Assembly (NCBI RefSeq): GCF_001462455.1
Contig: NZ_LNTD01000066.1
Coordinates: forward strand, 1 to 64,000
Length of the DNA stretch: 64,000 nt
Direction: 5' to 3'
Source: Cellulomonas sp. B6
GTDB taxonomy: Bacteria; Actinomycetota; Actinomycetes; Actinomycetales; Cellulomonadaceae
This document shows positions 33,259 through 41,838 of this stretch, piece after piece. The notes beneath the pieces were generated by a model. That model did not search any database and was not told where the DNA came from. It worked only from the letters and a program-made list of their open reading frames with translations. The stretch's first letter is position 1, and every line of letters starts with the position of its first letter. The position numbers were made by a program, and so were the translations under genes.

Positions 33259-33681
33259 TCAGCCCTGCGGCTGCCCCGCCACGTTGACCAGCCACGTCGT
33301 GCCGAACCGGTCCGTGACCTGCCCGAACTCGTCACCCCACGGGGCGACCGCCATCGGCATGACGTCGCTGCCGCCGTCCGCGAGCCGCGCGAACGCCGCG
33401 CGCAGCGTCTCGGCGTCCGCCGCGTCGCCGAACAGCGCGACCGCGCCGGGCCGCTCCGGGGCGGGCATCGACGCCGGGGTGTCGGACGCCATGAGCGTCC
33501 CGCCGCCGGGCAGCTCGAGCTGCGAGTGCATGATCTTGCCCGCGTCGGCCGGGTCGGAGGCCATGCCGAACTCGTCGAACGTGCTCGACGTCGCGGCGCC
33601 GCCGAAGACGTCGGCGTAGAAGTCCATCGCCGCGCGGGCCTGGTCGTGGAAGCCCAGGTAGGGGCTGAGGCGTGCGGTCAT
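33259..33681 (-). CDS. VOC/PhnB-like protein
   Basis: 140 residues from the ATG at 33681, with GGGAGGA upstream. A PhnB-type vicinal-oxygen-chelate protein: '[24 protein letters not shown]' (about 6-29), '[18 protein letters not shown]' and '[14 protein letters not shown]' are the usual family marks. Members bind a metal or small ligand in a beta-alpha-beta-beta-beta fold and include demethylmenaquinone methyltransferase-like and resistance proteins. The second half '[31 protein letters not shown]' is typical of the branch with no proven reaction. It converges on the STAND gene. Confidence 0.9.
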   Translation of the reverse strand: MTARLSPYLGFHDQARAAMDFYADVFGGAATSSTFDEFGMASDPADAGKIMHSQLELPGGGTLMASDTPASMPAPERPGAVALFGDAADAETLRAAFARLADGGSDVMPMAVAPWGDEFGQVTDRFGTTWLVNVAGQPQG

Positions 33682-33782
33682 GGTCGGTCCTCCCGTGGGT
33701 ACGTGCCGGTGGGGGTGCCGACCCGGCGGGTCGCGCGGACTCATCGGCGTGCGCGCACACGGGTGCACCTTCACCCGGTCCC

Positions 33783-33809
33783 CTCAAGGTGTATCGATCG
33801 CACCCGATG
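33783..33809 (+). promoter_or_regulatory. Sigma-28 (FliA/WhiG)-like promoter of chemoreceptor 1
   Basis: CTCAA (33783-33787), a 15-bp spacer and CCCGATG (33803-33809) match the flagellar-type pattern TAAA-N15-GCCGATAT. The same spacing and -10 are found upstream of the paralogous chemoreceptor (45028-45054). The start codon follows about 60 bp downstream. Confidence 0.6.
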
Positions 33810-33868
33810 CTGACGGGAGCGAGTCGGCGACCAAGGACGGTCGTGCGCGAGACCAAGGAGGGTTTCTC

Positions 33869-35473
33869 ATGGCCGGTGTCCCACGGGCCAGGGTGACGAC
33901 GACGCCGTGGCGCTGGTTCGTCGACCGGTCGCTCGGCGTGAAGATCGGCGCGTGCCTCGCGCTGCTCGCGCTCGTCGTCGTCGCGGTCGCGGGGGTCGCG
34001 ACCGCGCGCATGCAGGCGCTCGCGGGCGCCCAGACGCGGCTCGAGCAGGAGGCCATCGGCCCGCTGCGCGGCGTGTCCGACCTGCAGCGCGCGTTCACGG
34101 CCGTGCGGCTCGGCAACGTGCGGCTCATGACGGTGGACGAGGGCGAGCGCCCGGCGACGCTCGACGCGATCGCGGAGTCGCGTGACGCGGTCGGCACGCT
34201 CACGGACGAGCTGACCGCCGCGGACCCCGACCGCGGGGAGCGCCTCGAGCTCGCGATCCAGCCGTACCTGGACCTCACCGACCGGTACCACGAGATGGTC
34301 GCGATGGACGACCCGCGCGCGCCGGTGTTCCTCAACGACGACCTGGTCGTGCGAGGCACCGACGCCGACACCGAGATCGCGGCGGTCGTCGAGGAGCTCA
34401 ACGCGCTCGCGGGCGACTCGACCGCCGCGACGGCACGCATGGTGCGGACGTCGGTCGTGGTGCTGTGGGCCGTGGTCGTCGTGGCCCTGGTGCTGGCCGC
34501 GGGCGTCGCGGTCGTGACCGTGCGCCGCATCCTGCGCTCGGTGCGCGGTGTGCAGGACGCGGTGGTCGCGATGGCCGCGGGCGACCTCACGGTCGAGGCC
34601 ACGGTGCGCGAGCGGGACGAGATCGGGCGCATGACGGCCGCGCTCACCGAGGCGCAGCGGTCGCTGCGCGAGACGCTCGCCGGCGTGGTCGAGGGGGCGC
34701 AGACCGTCGCCGCGGCGACGCAGCAGCTGTCGGCGTCGTCGACGCAGGTCGCGTCGGCGTCGCGAGAGACCGAGCAGCGGGCGGGTTCGGTGGCCGCGGC
34801 CGCGGAGCAGGTGTCGCGCAACGTGCAGGCCGTCGCGGCGGGGACCGAGGAGATGGGCGCGTCGATCCGGGAGATCGCGCAGAACGCGTCGGAGGCCGCG
34901 CGGGTCGCGGGGCAGGCCACAGACGTCGCGAAGACCACGAACGAGCAGGTCAGCCGCCTGGGCGAGTCGAGCCAGGAGATCGGCAACGTCGTCAAGCTCA
35001 TCACCGGGATCGCCGCGCAGACCAACCTGCTGGCGCTCAACGCGACGATCGAGGCGGCCCGCGCGGGCGAGGCCGGCAAGGGCTTCGCGGTCGTGGCCGG
35101 GGAGGTCAAGGAGCTGGCCTCGGAGACGGCCAAGGCGACCGAGGACATCGCGCGGCGCGTCGAGGCCATCCAGGGCGACACCGCCGGGGCCGTCGCGGCC
35201 ATCGGCGACATCTCGCGCATCATCGCGGCGATCAACGACTTCCAGCTGACCATCGCGTCGGCCGTCGAGGAGCAGACCGCCACGACGACCCAGATGTCCC
35301 GGTCGGTGACGGAGGCCGCGACCGGCTCGGGCGACATCGCCGGCACCATCACCGGCGTCGCGACCCAGGCGACGTCGACCAACGAGGCGATGGACCAGGT
35401 CACGACGTCGGTGGCCGACCTGGCCCGGATCGCCGCCGACCTGCGCACCCGGACGGCGCGGTTCACGTACTAG
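33869..35473 (+). CDS. Methyl-accepting chemotaxis protein 1
   Basis: 534 residues from the ATG at 33869 (AAGGAGG upstream). Transmembrane helix 1 (about 24-44) and helix 2 (about 194-217) bracket a periplasmic four-helix-bundle sensor of about 150 residues (MCP-type 4HB). A HAMP domain (about 217-270) and a long cytoplasmic coiled coil follow, with the CheA/CheW-binding hairpin tip '[38 protein letters not shown]' (about 380-418). It senses a ligand outside the cell and controls CheA. Its closest relative is the other chemoreceptor in this window, and both flank the beta-glucoside locus, suggesting but not proving a saccharide ligand. Confidence 0.95.
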   Translation: MAGVPRARVTTTPWRWFVDRSLGVKIGACLALLALVVVAVAGVATARMQALAGAQTRLEQEAIGPLRGVSDLQRAFTAVRLGNVRLMTVDEGERPATLDAIAESRDAVGTLTDELTAADPDRGERLELAIQPYLDLTDRYHEMVAMDDPRAPVFLNDDLVVRGTDADTEIAAVVEELNALAGDSTAATARMVRTSVVVLWAVVVVALVLAAGVAVVTVRRILRSVRGVQDAVVAMAAGDLTVEATVRERDEIGRMTAALTEAQRSLRETLAGVVEGAQTVAAATQQLSASSTQVASASRETEQRAGSVAAAAEQVSRNVQAVAAGTEEMGASIREIAQNASEAARVAGQATDVAKTTNEQVSRLGESSQEIGNVVKLITGIAAQTNLLALNATIEAARAGEAGKGFAVVAGEVKELASETAKATEDIARRVEAIQGDTAGAVAAIGDISRIIAAINDFQLTIASAVEEQTATTTQMSRSVTEAATGSGDIAGTITGVATQATSTNEAMDQVTTSVADLARIAADLRTRTARFTY

Positions 35474-35516
35474 GGGTTCACGTGCTCGGGGTCGGCCGAC
35501 GCCGGCACCGGGTCGG

Positions 35517-35522
35517 TAGCGT
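35517..35522 (+). promoter_or_regulatory. Leaderless -10 element of the SRPBCC gene
   Basis: TAGCGT fits TANNNT and ends 6 nt before the GTG at 35529. Confidence 0.5.
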
Positions 35523-35528
35523 GCTCGG

Positions 35529-35954
35529 GTGCTGCGCGACTCGGTGACGGTGGGGACGAGGATCGACGCGTCACCCGACGTCGTCTGGCGGCTCCTGACG
35601 GCGGGGCGCGACGCGTGGTGGCCCGACATGCGCTTCGACGCCGTCGTCGGCTCGCCGCTCGTCGAGACCTGGGTCGAGGACGGCGTCGAGGCGACGGCCA
35701 CCGGCCGCGTGACCCGGTGCGACGCGCCGCGGCTGCTCGCGTTCGCGTGGGCCGAGCCGACGTGGGGCCGTCCGCTCGAGGTCGTGATCCGTCTGACCGC
35801 GGACGGGACGTCCACGGTGGTCGACCTGACCGAGACGGGGTTCGTCCGCGCACGGACCCCGCGCTCGCTGCCCGACGAGCACGAGCAGGGGTGGCGCTAC
35901 CACCTCGCGCGGTGGAAGCGAGCGAGCGAGGGCGGCGACGTCGACGGACGGTGA
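35529..35954 (+). CDS. SRPBCC (AHSA1/START-like) protein
   Basis: 141 residues from a GTG at 35529. The fold is the SRPBCC ligand-binding barrel: 'VTVGTRIDASPDVVWRLLT' at the N-terminus, 'RVTRCDAPRLLAFAWAEP' in the middle, 'VDLTETGF' and a final 'WRYHLARWKRASE' helix. Proteins of this type bind hydrophobic small molecules or act as Hsp90 co-chaperone relatives; the specific ligand is unknown. It sits between the first chemoreceptor and the terminator shared with the GH1 operon, as a single leaderless gene. Confidence 0.85.
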   Translation: MLRDSVTVGTRIDASPDVVWRLLTAGRDAWWPDMRFDAVVGSPLVETWVEDGVEATATGRVTRCDAPRLLAFAWAEPTWGRPLEVVIRLTADGTSTVVDLTETGFVRARTPRSLPDEHEQGWRYHLARWKRASEGGDVDGR

Positions 35955-35994
35955 ACGCTCGCGGTGAGCGCAGGCCCGCTCGGGACGCCGACGC

Positions 35995-36036
35995 CGACGC
36001 CGGCGCACGGGAGGGGTGGCCCGTGCGCCGGCGTCG
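35995..36036. terminator. Bidirectional terminator between SRPBCC and GH1 genes
   Basis: A 17-bp perfect stem (35995-36011 with 36020-36036) with an 8-nt loop lies between convergent stops at 35954 and 36046, so it can end transcription from both sides. Confidence 0.8.
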
Positions 36037-36045
36037 TCCCGACCG

Positions 36046-37230
36046 TCAGCGGACGGTCAGGGCGTTCGCCCGCGCCTGCTCGCCGAGCCACGCCAGACTC
36101 GGCTTGGGGCGGCGCTCGAACGTCTCGGGGTCCCAGCCGACCAGGCCGAACGTGGGACGGAAGCCGCTGGCCCACTCGTAGTTGTCGAGCAGGCTCCAGT
36201 GCAGGTAGCCCTCGACCGTGACGCCGTCGGCGATCGCCGCGTGCAGGTGCGCGAGCGCGGCCTCGGTGTAGTCGATGCGGCGCGCGTCGTCGGCGGTCGC
36301 GATGCCGTTCTCGGTGACGAACACCGGCACGCCGCCCGTGAGCTCCCACGCCGAGCGCACGCCCTCGGCCATCGCCGGCGGGTAGTACTCCCAGCCCGTG
36401 AGGGTCGTCTCGACGCCCTCCGGCACCTGCCGCGGGCCGTCGGGGCCGATGATCGTGCGCGTGTACGCCTGCACGCCGACCCAGTCGTCGCCCTTCGACA
36501 TCTCCAGGTACCAGTCGTCGCGCGGGTAGCCGTACGCGTGCTTGACGTCCTCGCAGCCCGGCTCCGCCTGGAACGCCTGCGTCGCGATCGTCCAGCCCGA
36601 CCGCACGCCGCCGACGCCTGACAGCACCTCCTGCGCTCGGTGGTGGCACTCGAGCAGCGTGTCGGCCACCGCGAGGTCCGGCGCGGGCAGCCCGTACGCG
36701 ACCAGGTTGGCCGGGTCCTCGCCGCCCGCGATCATCGCCGCGATGTTCGGCTCGTTGATGGTGCACACCCACTCGACGTCGTCGCCCAGCACGGGCAGCG
36801 CCGCCTCGACGTACCGCGCGAACCGGTCCGCCGCGTCGGCGGCCCGCCACATGCCCTCCTGGTAGAACCAGCGCGGCACCGTGAAGTGCATGAGCGTGAC
36901 CATCGGCGTGATGCCCAGCTCGAGCGCCGTCTCGACCATGCGCCGGTAGTGCGCGACCTCGGCGCGGGACACGAAGCCCTTCTCGGGCTCGATGCGCGCC
37001 CACTCGATGCTGAACCGGTACGTGTCCAGGCCGGCGTCCTTGAGGAGCCGCATGTCCTGCGCGTAGCGGTGGTAGGAGTCCGCGGCGTCGCCCGACGGCT
37101 CGACGATCGTCGTGCCGGCCGCGTGCTCGCGCACCCACCAGTCGCTGTTGACGTTGTTGCCCTCGATCTGGTGCGCGGCGGTCGCCGCGCCCCAGCGGAA
37201 TCCGTCGGGGAACTGCAGGGTGTGTGCCAC
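36046..37230 (-). CDS. GH1 beta-glucosidase
   Basis: 394 residues from the GTG at 37230, preceded by GAAGGACA. Glycoside hydrolase family 1: 'FRWGAATAAHQIEG' at the N-terminus, acid/base Glu160 in TINEPN and nucleophile Glu307 in VTENG. 'LHWSLLDNYEWASGFRPTFGLVGWD' near the end holds the sugar-binding Trp residues. No signal peptide, so it acts inside the cell on imported beta-glucosides such as cellobiose. It is somewhat shorter than the usual 440-480 residues but retains all catalytic motifs. It ends the LacI/ABC operon and supplies the last step of disaccharide use. Confidence 0.95.
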   Translation of the reverse strand: MAHTLQFPDGFRWGAATAAHQIEGNNVNSDWWVREHAAGTTIVEPSGDAADSYHRYAQDMRLLKDAGLDTYRFSIEWARIEPEKGFVSRAEVAHYRRMVETALELGITPMVTLMHFTVPRWFYQEGMWRAADAADRFARYVEAALPVLGDDVEWVCTINEPNIAAMIAGGEDPANLVAYGLPAPDLAVADTLLECHHRAQEVLSGVGGVRSGWTIATQAFQAEPGCEDVKHAYGYPRDDWYLEMSKGDDWVGVQAYTRTIIGPDGPRQVPEGVETTLTGWEYYPPAMAEGVRSAWELTGGVPVFVTENGIATADDARRIDYTEAALAHLHAAIADGVTVEGYLHWSLLDNYEWASGFRPTFGLVGWDPETFERRPKPSLAWLGEQARANALTVR

Positions 37231-37241
37231 AGGGCTGTCCT

Positions 37242-38165
37242 TCACTCGGTTGCAGGGCAGGAGGACCAGAAGCCGACCAGCAGGTCGGCCGTGGCCTCGG
37301 GGGTCTCGAGGTTCGGCGAGTGCGCCGCGCCGGGCAGCACCGCGTAGCGCCCGCCCACCTGCTCGGCGGTGCGGCGTTGCCACGCCTGCGGCCAGGCGAC
37401 GTCGTCGTGCTCGCCGTGCGCGACCAGCACCGGCAGCCCGGTGGCGGCCAGCGCGGGGGTGACGTCGGCGGGGTCGGCGAGGATGTCGATCGCCGCGACG
37501 AGCTGCGCGGTGCTCGTGGCCCGTGAGCGCTCGCGGTGGAACGCGGCCTCGGGGTCGAGCTCGACCGGCTCGCCCTGCGCGAGGCGCCAGGCGAGGTCGG
37601 GGTTGTCGAGGGTCCACAGGTCGGCGGCGCCGCCCGCGGCGAGCAGCCGCGCGCGCAGGTCCGCCTTGCGGCCCGGCCAGCCGTGCGGGCCCGAGCACAG
37701 CAGCGTGAGCGACCGGAACGCGCCCGGGTGGTGCACGGCGGCGGCGGCCGCGACGGTCCCGCCGAACGAGTGGCCGAGCAGGTGCACCGGGGCCCCGAGC
37801 AGCGCCGCGACCTCGTGCACGTCCTCGACCAGGCGGTCGAGCGCGTGGTCGGCGGTGCGGGGGAGCGCGCCGGAGTCGGCCTGCCCGCGCTGCGAGATGG
37901 CCCACGCGTCGACGCCGTGCGCCGCGAGCAGCGGCAGCAGCACGCGGTGGTCCTCCTTGGAGCCCGTGAACCCGGGCACCAGCAGCGCGGTGGCGCGGAC
38001 CTCGCCCGCGGGACGTGCACGCAGCGCGGTCAGCTCGACCTCGGACAGCCGCAGCCGCAGCGGCTCGACGCCTGCGGGGAGCGCCAGAGCGCCGAACGGC
38101 CGCCCGGGCGTGACGACGCCGGTGCCGGGCGCGACGTCCGGGCCGACGTGCTCGGGGGCCGTCAC
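37242..38165 (-). CDS. Alpha/beta hydrolase within the beta-glucoside operon
   Basis: 307 residues. GTG at 38165 overlaps the stop of the double ATPase gene. Nucleophile elbow 'VHLLGHSFGGTVAAAAAVHHP' (Ser near 136), oxyanion loop 'LLVPGFTGSKEDHRVLLPLLA' and the general-base His in 'LPGAAHSPNLETPEATADLL'. The acid is probably the Asp in 'LVAHGEHDDVAWPQ'. It resembles esterases and lipases of the alpha/beta family. Placed between the transporter and the glucosidase, it may deacylate imported (acetylated) oligosaccharides, but this is inferred only from position. Confidence 0.85.
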   Translation of the reverse strand: MTAPEHVGPDVAPGTGVVTPGRPFGALALPAGVEPLRLRLSEVELTALRARPAGEVRATALLVPGFTGSKEDHRVLLPLLAAHGVDAWAISQRGQADSGALPRTADHALDRLVEDVHEVAALLGAPVHLLGHSFGGTVAAAAAVHHPGAFRSLTLLCSGPHGWPGRKADLRARLLAAGGAADLWTLDNPDLAWRLAQGEPVELDPEAAFHRERSRATSTAQLVAAIDILADPADVTPALAATGLPVLVAHGEHDDVAWPQAWQRRTAEQVGGRYAVLPGAAHSPNLETPEATADLLVGFWSSCPATE

Positions 38166-39826
38166 GACGCCTCGAAACGCCGGGCGGGCTGCGGCACGGC
38201 GGCCAGCAGGCGGGTCGTGTAGTCCGCCTCGGGGAACCGCAGCACGCGCACGGTCTCGCCGCGCTCCACGACCTTGCCGTGGTGCAGCACCATGATCTGG
38301 TCGGCGATGACGCGCGCCGAGAGCAGGTCGTGCGTGATGTAGAGCAGCGACACGCCCGTCTCGCGGCGCAGCTCCTGCAGCAGCGCGAGCACGCCCGCGC
38401 GCAGCGACACGTCGAGCATCGACACGGGCTCGTCGGCCACCAGCACCTGCGGGTCCGAGGCCAGGGCGCGCGCGATGACGACGCGCTGACGCTGCCCGCC
38501 GGACAGCTGGTGCGGCAGCTTGGCGGCGAACTGCTCGACCGGGGTCAGCCCGACGGTCTCCAGCAGCTCGAGCACGCGGGCCCGCGCGGCCTCGCCGCGC
38601 AGGTCGGTGAAGTTCTCGACCGGCCGGGTGAGCGTGTACTCGACCGTGCTCAGCGGGTTGAGCGCCGAGTACGGGTCCTGGAACACCATCTGGACGTCGG
38701 CGTGCAGGCGGCGCAGCTGGCGGCGGCGCATCCGGTCGACCCGCTGGTCGCCGAACCGCACGGTGCCGCTCGTGGGTCGCTCGACGCCCGTGAGCATCTT
38801 GGCGATGGTCGACTTGCCGGACCCGGACTGGCCGACGAGCGCGAGCGCGCCGCCCGGCTCGAGCGTGAACGACACGTCGTCGACGGCCGTGACGGGCCGC
38901 TCGCCGCGCCGCGGCGCCGGGTACACCTTGGACACGTGCTCGACGACCACCGCGTCGCGCGCGGCGCCGGCGTCGGACCCCGCCGCGGTGCCGCCCGCTG
39001 CGTCGACCGTGCGCGAGCTCAGGCCCGGCAGCTCGACGACCTCGGCGCGCGGGTCCGCGTAGTGCGACAGCAGCATGCGCGTGTACTCGTGCCGCGGGTG
39101 GCGGTACAGCTCGCGCGCGGGGGCGTCCTCGACGACGCGGCCGTCGTGCATGACCGCGACGCGCTCGGCGGACTCCAGCACGACGCCGAGGTCGTGCGAG
39201 ATGAGCACCGCGGTGAACCCCTCGGCCTTCTGCAGCTCGCGGATCGTGTCCATGACGGCGTGCTGCACGAGCACGTCGAGCGCGGTGGTCGGCTCGTCGA
39301 ACACCATGAGCCGCGGCTCGAGCGACAGGGCCAGCGCGATGGACACGCGCTGCCGCATGCCGCCCGACAGCTCGCCGGGGTACCGGTCCAGGACGGTCGC
39401 GGGCAGCTGCACCTTGTCGAGCAGCTCGACCGCGCGCGCACGCCGCTGCGGCGCCGGCACGTGGCCGTGGGCCGCGAACACGTCGGCGAAGTGGTGGCCG
39501 ACGGACCGCACGGGGTTGAGCGCGTTCATGCCGGACTGCAGCACCATCGCGAACCCGCCGCGGCGCTGCGCGCGCAGGTCCTCGGCGCCCATGCCGGCGA
39601 TGTCGGTGCCGTCGAACACGATCCGCCCCGACGCGATGCGCGCGGGCGCCTTGGCGAGCCGCGTGATCGCGAAGCCGAGCGTCGACTTGCCCGAGCCGGA
39701 CTCGCCGACCAGGCCGACGAACTCGCCCTGCTCGAGGCTGAGGCTGACGCGGTCGACGGCGGTCGTGGGCTGCGCGCCGCGCGGCTCGTAGACGACCGTG
39801 AGGTCCTCGATCTGCAGCAGGCTCAT
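38162..39826 (-). CDS. Fused double ATPase of a DppDF/OppDF-type importer
   Basis: 554 residues with two complete nucleotide-binding domains in one chain. Domain 1 (about 1-265): Walker A VGESGSGKST, signature LSGGMRQRVSIALAL. Domain 2 (about 290-545): Walker A VGQSGSGKST, signature LSGGQRQRVVIARAL, Walker B 'VLVADEPVSMLD'. In most peptide-class importers the two ATPases are separate genes; here they are fused and connected by a Ser/Ala/Gly linker. It powers import through the two permeases just upstream. The start at ATG 39826 overlaps the permease-2 stop. Confidence 0.94.
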   Translation of the reverse strand: MSLLQIEDLTVVYEPRGAQPTTAVDRVSLSLEQGEFVGLVGESGSGKSTLGFAITRLAKAPARIASGRIVFDGTDIAGMGAEDLRAQRRGGFAMVLQSGMNALNPVRSVGHHFADVFAAHGHVPAPQRRARAVELLDKVQLPATVLDRYPGELSGGMRQRVSIALALSLEPRLMVFDEPTTALDVLVQHAVMDTIRELQKAEGFTAVLISHDLGVVLESAERVAVMHDGRVVEDAPARELYRHPRHEYTRMLLSHYADPRAEVVELPGLSSRTVDAAGGTAAGSDAGAARDAVVVEHVSKVYPAPRRGERPVTAVDDVSFTLEPGGALALVGQSGSGKSTIAKMLTGVERPTSGTVRFGDQRVDRMRRRQLRRLHADVQMVFQDPYSALNPLSTVEYTLTRPVENFTDLRGEAARARVLELLETVGLTPVEQFAAKLPHQLSGGQRQRVVIARALASDPQVLVADEPVSMLDVSLRAGVLALLQELRRETGVSLLYITHDLLSARVIADQIMVLHHGKVVERGETVRVLRFPEADYTTRLLAAVPQPARRFEAS

Positions 39827-40785
39827 CGGCCGGTCCCTTCCCGCAGGCGCGGGTTGGACAGGCCGTCCACGCCGAAGTTCACGAGGGTCATGGAGGTGGC
39901 GAGCAGCGCGATGCACAGGCCGGGCGCGAACAGCAGCACCCACTGGCCGGTGAGGATCGCCATCGAGTTCTGGGCCCAGAAGATCATCGAGCCCCAGCTC
40001 ACGGTCGACATGTCGCCCAGGCCCAGGAACGACAGGCCGGACTCCGCGAGGATCGCGGCGGTCGCCGCGCCGAAGAACGACGCCGCGATCATCGACGTCA
40101 TGTTCGGCAGGATCTCCCGGAACACGACGCGCGCCGGGCGCTCGCCCGAGAACACGGCCGCGGTGACGAAGTCGCGCGAGCGCAGCGACCGGGTCTGCGA
40201 GCGCAGCACGCGTGCGCCCCACGCCCACCCGGTGAGCACGACGACCAGGATGATCATCGGCAGCCCGCCGTTCTGCAGGTACGCCGCGATGATGATCATG
40301 AGCGGCAGGCCCGGCATCACGAGGAACAGGTTGACCAGGAAGTTGACGACGTCGTCGCCCCAGCCGCGCAGGTAGCCCCACGACAGGCCGATGACGACCG
40401 CGACGAGCGTCGACAGACCGCCGGCGACGAAGCCGACGAGCAGCGAGATCCGCGCGCCGTAGATCACCTGCGAGAGCACGTCCTCGCCGTTGCCGGTGGT
40501 GCCGAGCCAGTGCGCGGCGGACCCGGCCTCGTTGCGGCCGAACGAGTCGTCGTGCGGGCCGTAGGGCGCGAGCACGGGCGCGAAGACGGCCATGAGGACG
40601 AACGCGCCCAGCATGACGAGCCCGACGCGCGCCTTGGGGTTGGCCCACACGGTCGCGAACCCGCGGCCCACGACCTGGAAGAAGCGCCCGGTGCGGGTGC
40701 GGCTCGTGCGGCGCGGCGGCCCGGGGACCACCTGCGGCTCGGTGCCCGCCGCGGTCACGGCTGTCGGATCGGTCATGTCGCTCAC
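39823..40785 (-). CDS. ABC importer permease 2 (DppC-type)
   Basis: 320 residues from the GTG at 40785, which overlaps the upstream permease stop (GTGA); an ATG nine bases on is the alternative. The N-terminus is cytoplasmic and has an OppC-like first helix. Five further membrane segments and the coupling helix 'FVTAAVFSGERPARVVFREILPNMTSMI' follow, then 'AAAILAESGLSFLGLGDMSTVSWGSMIFWAQ'. The Gly-Leu-Gly and 'SWGSMI' motifs are standard for the DppC branch. With the upstream DppB-type permease it forms the channel for the substrate delivered by the family-5 lipoprotein. Confidence 0.93.
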   Translation of the reverse strand: MSDMTDPTAVTAAGTEPQVVPGPPRRTSRTRTGRFFQVVGRGFATVWANPKARVGLVMLGAFVLMAVFAPVLAPYGPHDDSFGRNEAGSAAHWLGTTGNGEDVLSQVIYGARISLLVGFVAGGLSTLVAVVIGLSWGYLRGWGDDVVNFLVNLFLVMPGLPLMIIIAAYLQNGGLPMIILVVVLTGWAWGARVLRSQTRSLRSRDFVTAAVFSGERPARVVFREILPNMTSMIAASFFGAATAAILAESGLSFLGLGDMSTVSWGSMIFWAQNSMAILTGQWVLLFAPGLCIALLATSMTLVNFGVDGLSNPRLREGTGR

Positions 40786-41762
40786 CGCCTCGTCCGGGGG
40801 TCGAGGACGCCGTAGAGGATCTCGACCAGGAAGTTCGCCACGAGCACGCTGACCGTGATCATGAGGAAGAGCGCCTGCATCAGGGGGAAGTCCTGGTTGG
40901 TCACGGCGTTGAACAGCAGGTACCCGACGCCCGGGTAGTTGAAGACCTGCTCGACGAGCAGGGACCCGCCGACCACGCCGCCGAGGGCCATGCCGAAGCC
41001 CGTGAGGTTCGGCAGGATCGCGTTGCGGGCGGCGTAGCGCAGCGCCACGGTGCGGCCGCGCAGGCCGTTGGCCTCGGCGAACGTCACGTAGTCCTCGCCG
41101 AGGGTCGTGATCATCGTGTTGCGCATGCCGAGGATCCAGCCGCCGAGGGACGTCAGCAGGATCGTGAGCGCGGGCAGCGCCGCGTGGTACAGCGCGTCGC
41201 CGACGAACTCGGCGGAGAACGTGGGGACGGCGGTGGCCGAGTAGGCGCCCGACGTCGGGAACCAGCCGGCGACGTAGCCGGCGAAGAACAGGATGAGCAG
41301 CGCTGTCCAGAAGTAGGGGAACGCGGACAGGAAGCTGCCGGTCATGGTCGGCACCGAGTCCATCCAGGTGCCGCGCCGCCAGGCCGCGCCGACGCCGATG
41401 AGCGTGCCGATCACGAACGCGACGACCGTCACGAGCCCGACCATCACGAGCGTCCAGGGCAGCGCGGCCGCGACCAGCTCGGACACCTGCTGCGGGAAGA
41501 ACGTGTAGGAGACCCCGAAGTCGAGGGTCACGACGTTGTGCAGGTAGCTGACGTACTGGTCCCACAGGTTGCCGTCGGGCAGGCCGAGCTGCACCTCGAT
41601 GGCGCGCTGCACGGCGGGGGAGACGGGGCCGTTCTGGGACAGCCGGGCGATGGCGGCGTCGGCGGGCGAGCCGGGCATGAGCCGCGGCAGCACGAAGTTC
41701 AGCGTCACCGCCGCCCACAGCGTCAGCAGGAGCAGACCGAGCTTGCGCAGGGCGTAGCGCAC
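40782..41762 (-). CDS. ABC importer permease 1 (DppB-type)
   Basis: 326 residues from a GTG at 41762, with GAGGAGG upstream. The N-terminal helix 'LRKLGLLLLTLWAAVTLNFVLPRLMPGSPADAAIARL' is the DppB/OppB signature. Later membrane segments and the coupling loop 'DYVTFAEANGLRGRTVALRYAARNAILPNLTGFGMALGGVVGGSLLVEQVFNYPGVGYLLFNAV' match the family closely. It lies 77 bp after the binding-protein stop, separated by a strong hairpin (41801-41833) that probably sets the ratio between binding protein and membrane components. Confidence 0.94.
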   Translation of the reverse strand: MRYALRKLGLLLLTLWAAVTLNFVLPRLMPGSPADAAIARLSQNGPVSPAVQRAIEVQLGLPDGNLWDQYVSYLHNVVTLDFGVSYTFFPQQVSELVAAALPWTLVMVGLVTVVAFVIGTLIGVGAAWRRGTWMDSVPTMTGSFLSAFPYFWTALLILFFAGYVAGWFPTSGAYSATAVPTFSAEFVGDALYHAALPALTILLTSLGGWILGMRNTMITTLGEDYVTFAEANGLRGRTVALRYAARNAILPNLTGFGMALGGVVGGSLLVEQVFNYPGVGYLLFNAVTNQDFPLMQALFLMITVSVLVANFLVEILYGVLDPRTRR

Positions 41763-41800
41763 CGGAGCCTCCTCGTGTCGGGTCGGGTGGGTCGAGCGGG

Positions 41801-41833
41801 GTGCCCGGGCGCGTCGTGGCCGCGCCCGGGCAC
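41801..41833. terminator. Intercistronic hairpin after the binding-protein gene
   Basis: A perfect 13-bp stem (41801-41813 with 41821-41833) with a 7-nt loop lies between the binding-protein stop and the permease start. In ABC operons such hairpins act as partial terminators or mRNA stabilisers, giving excess binding protein. Confidence 0.75.
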
Positions 41834-41838
41834 CTCCG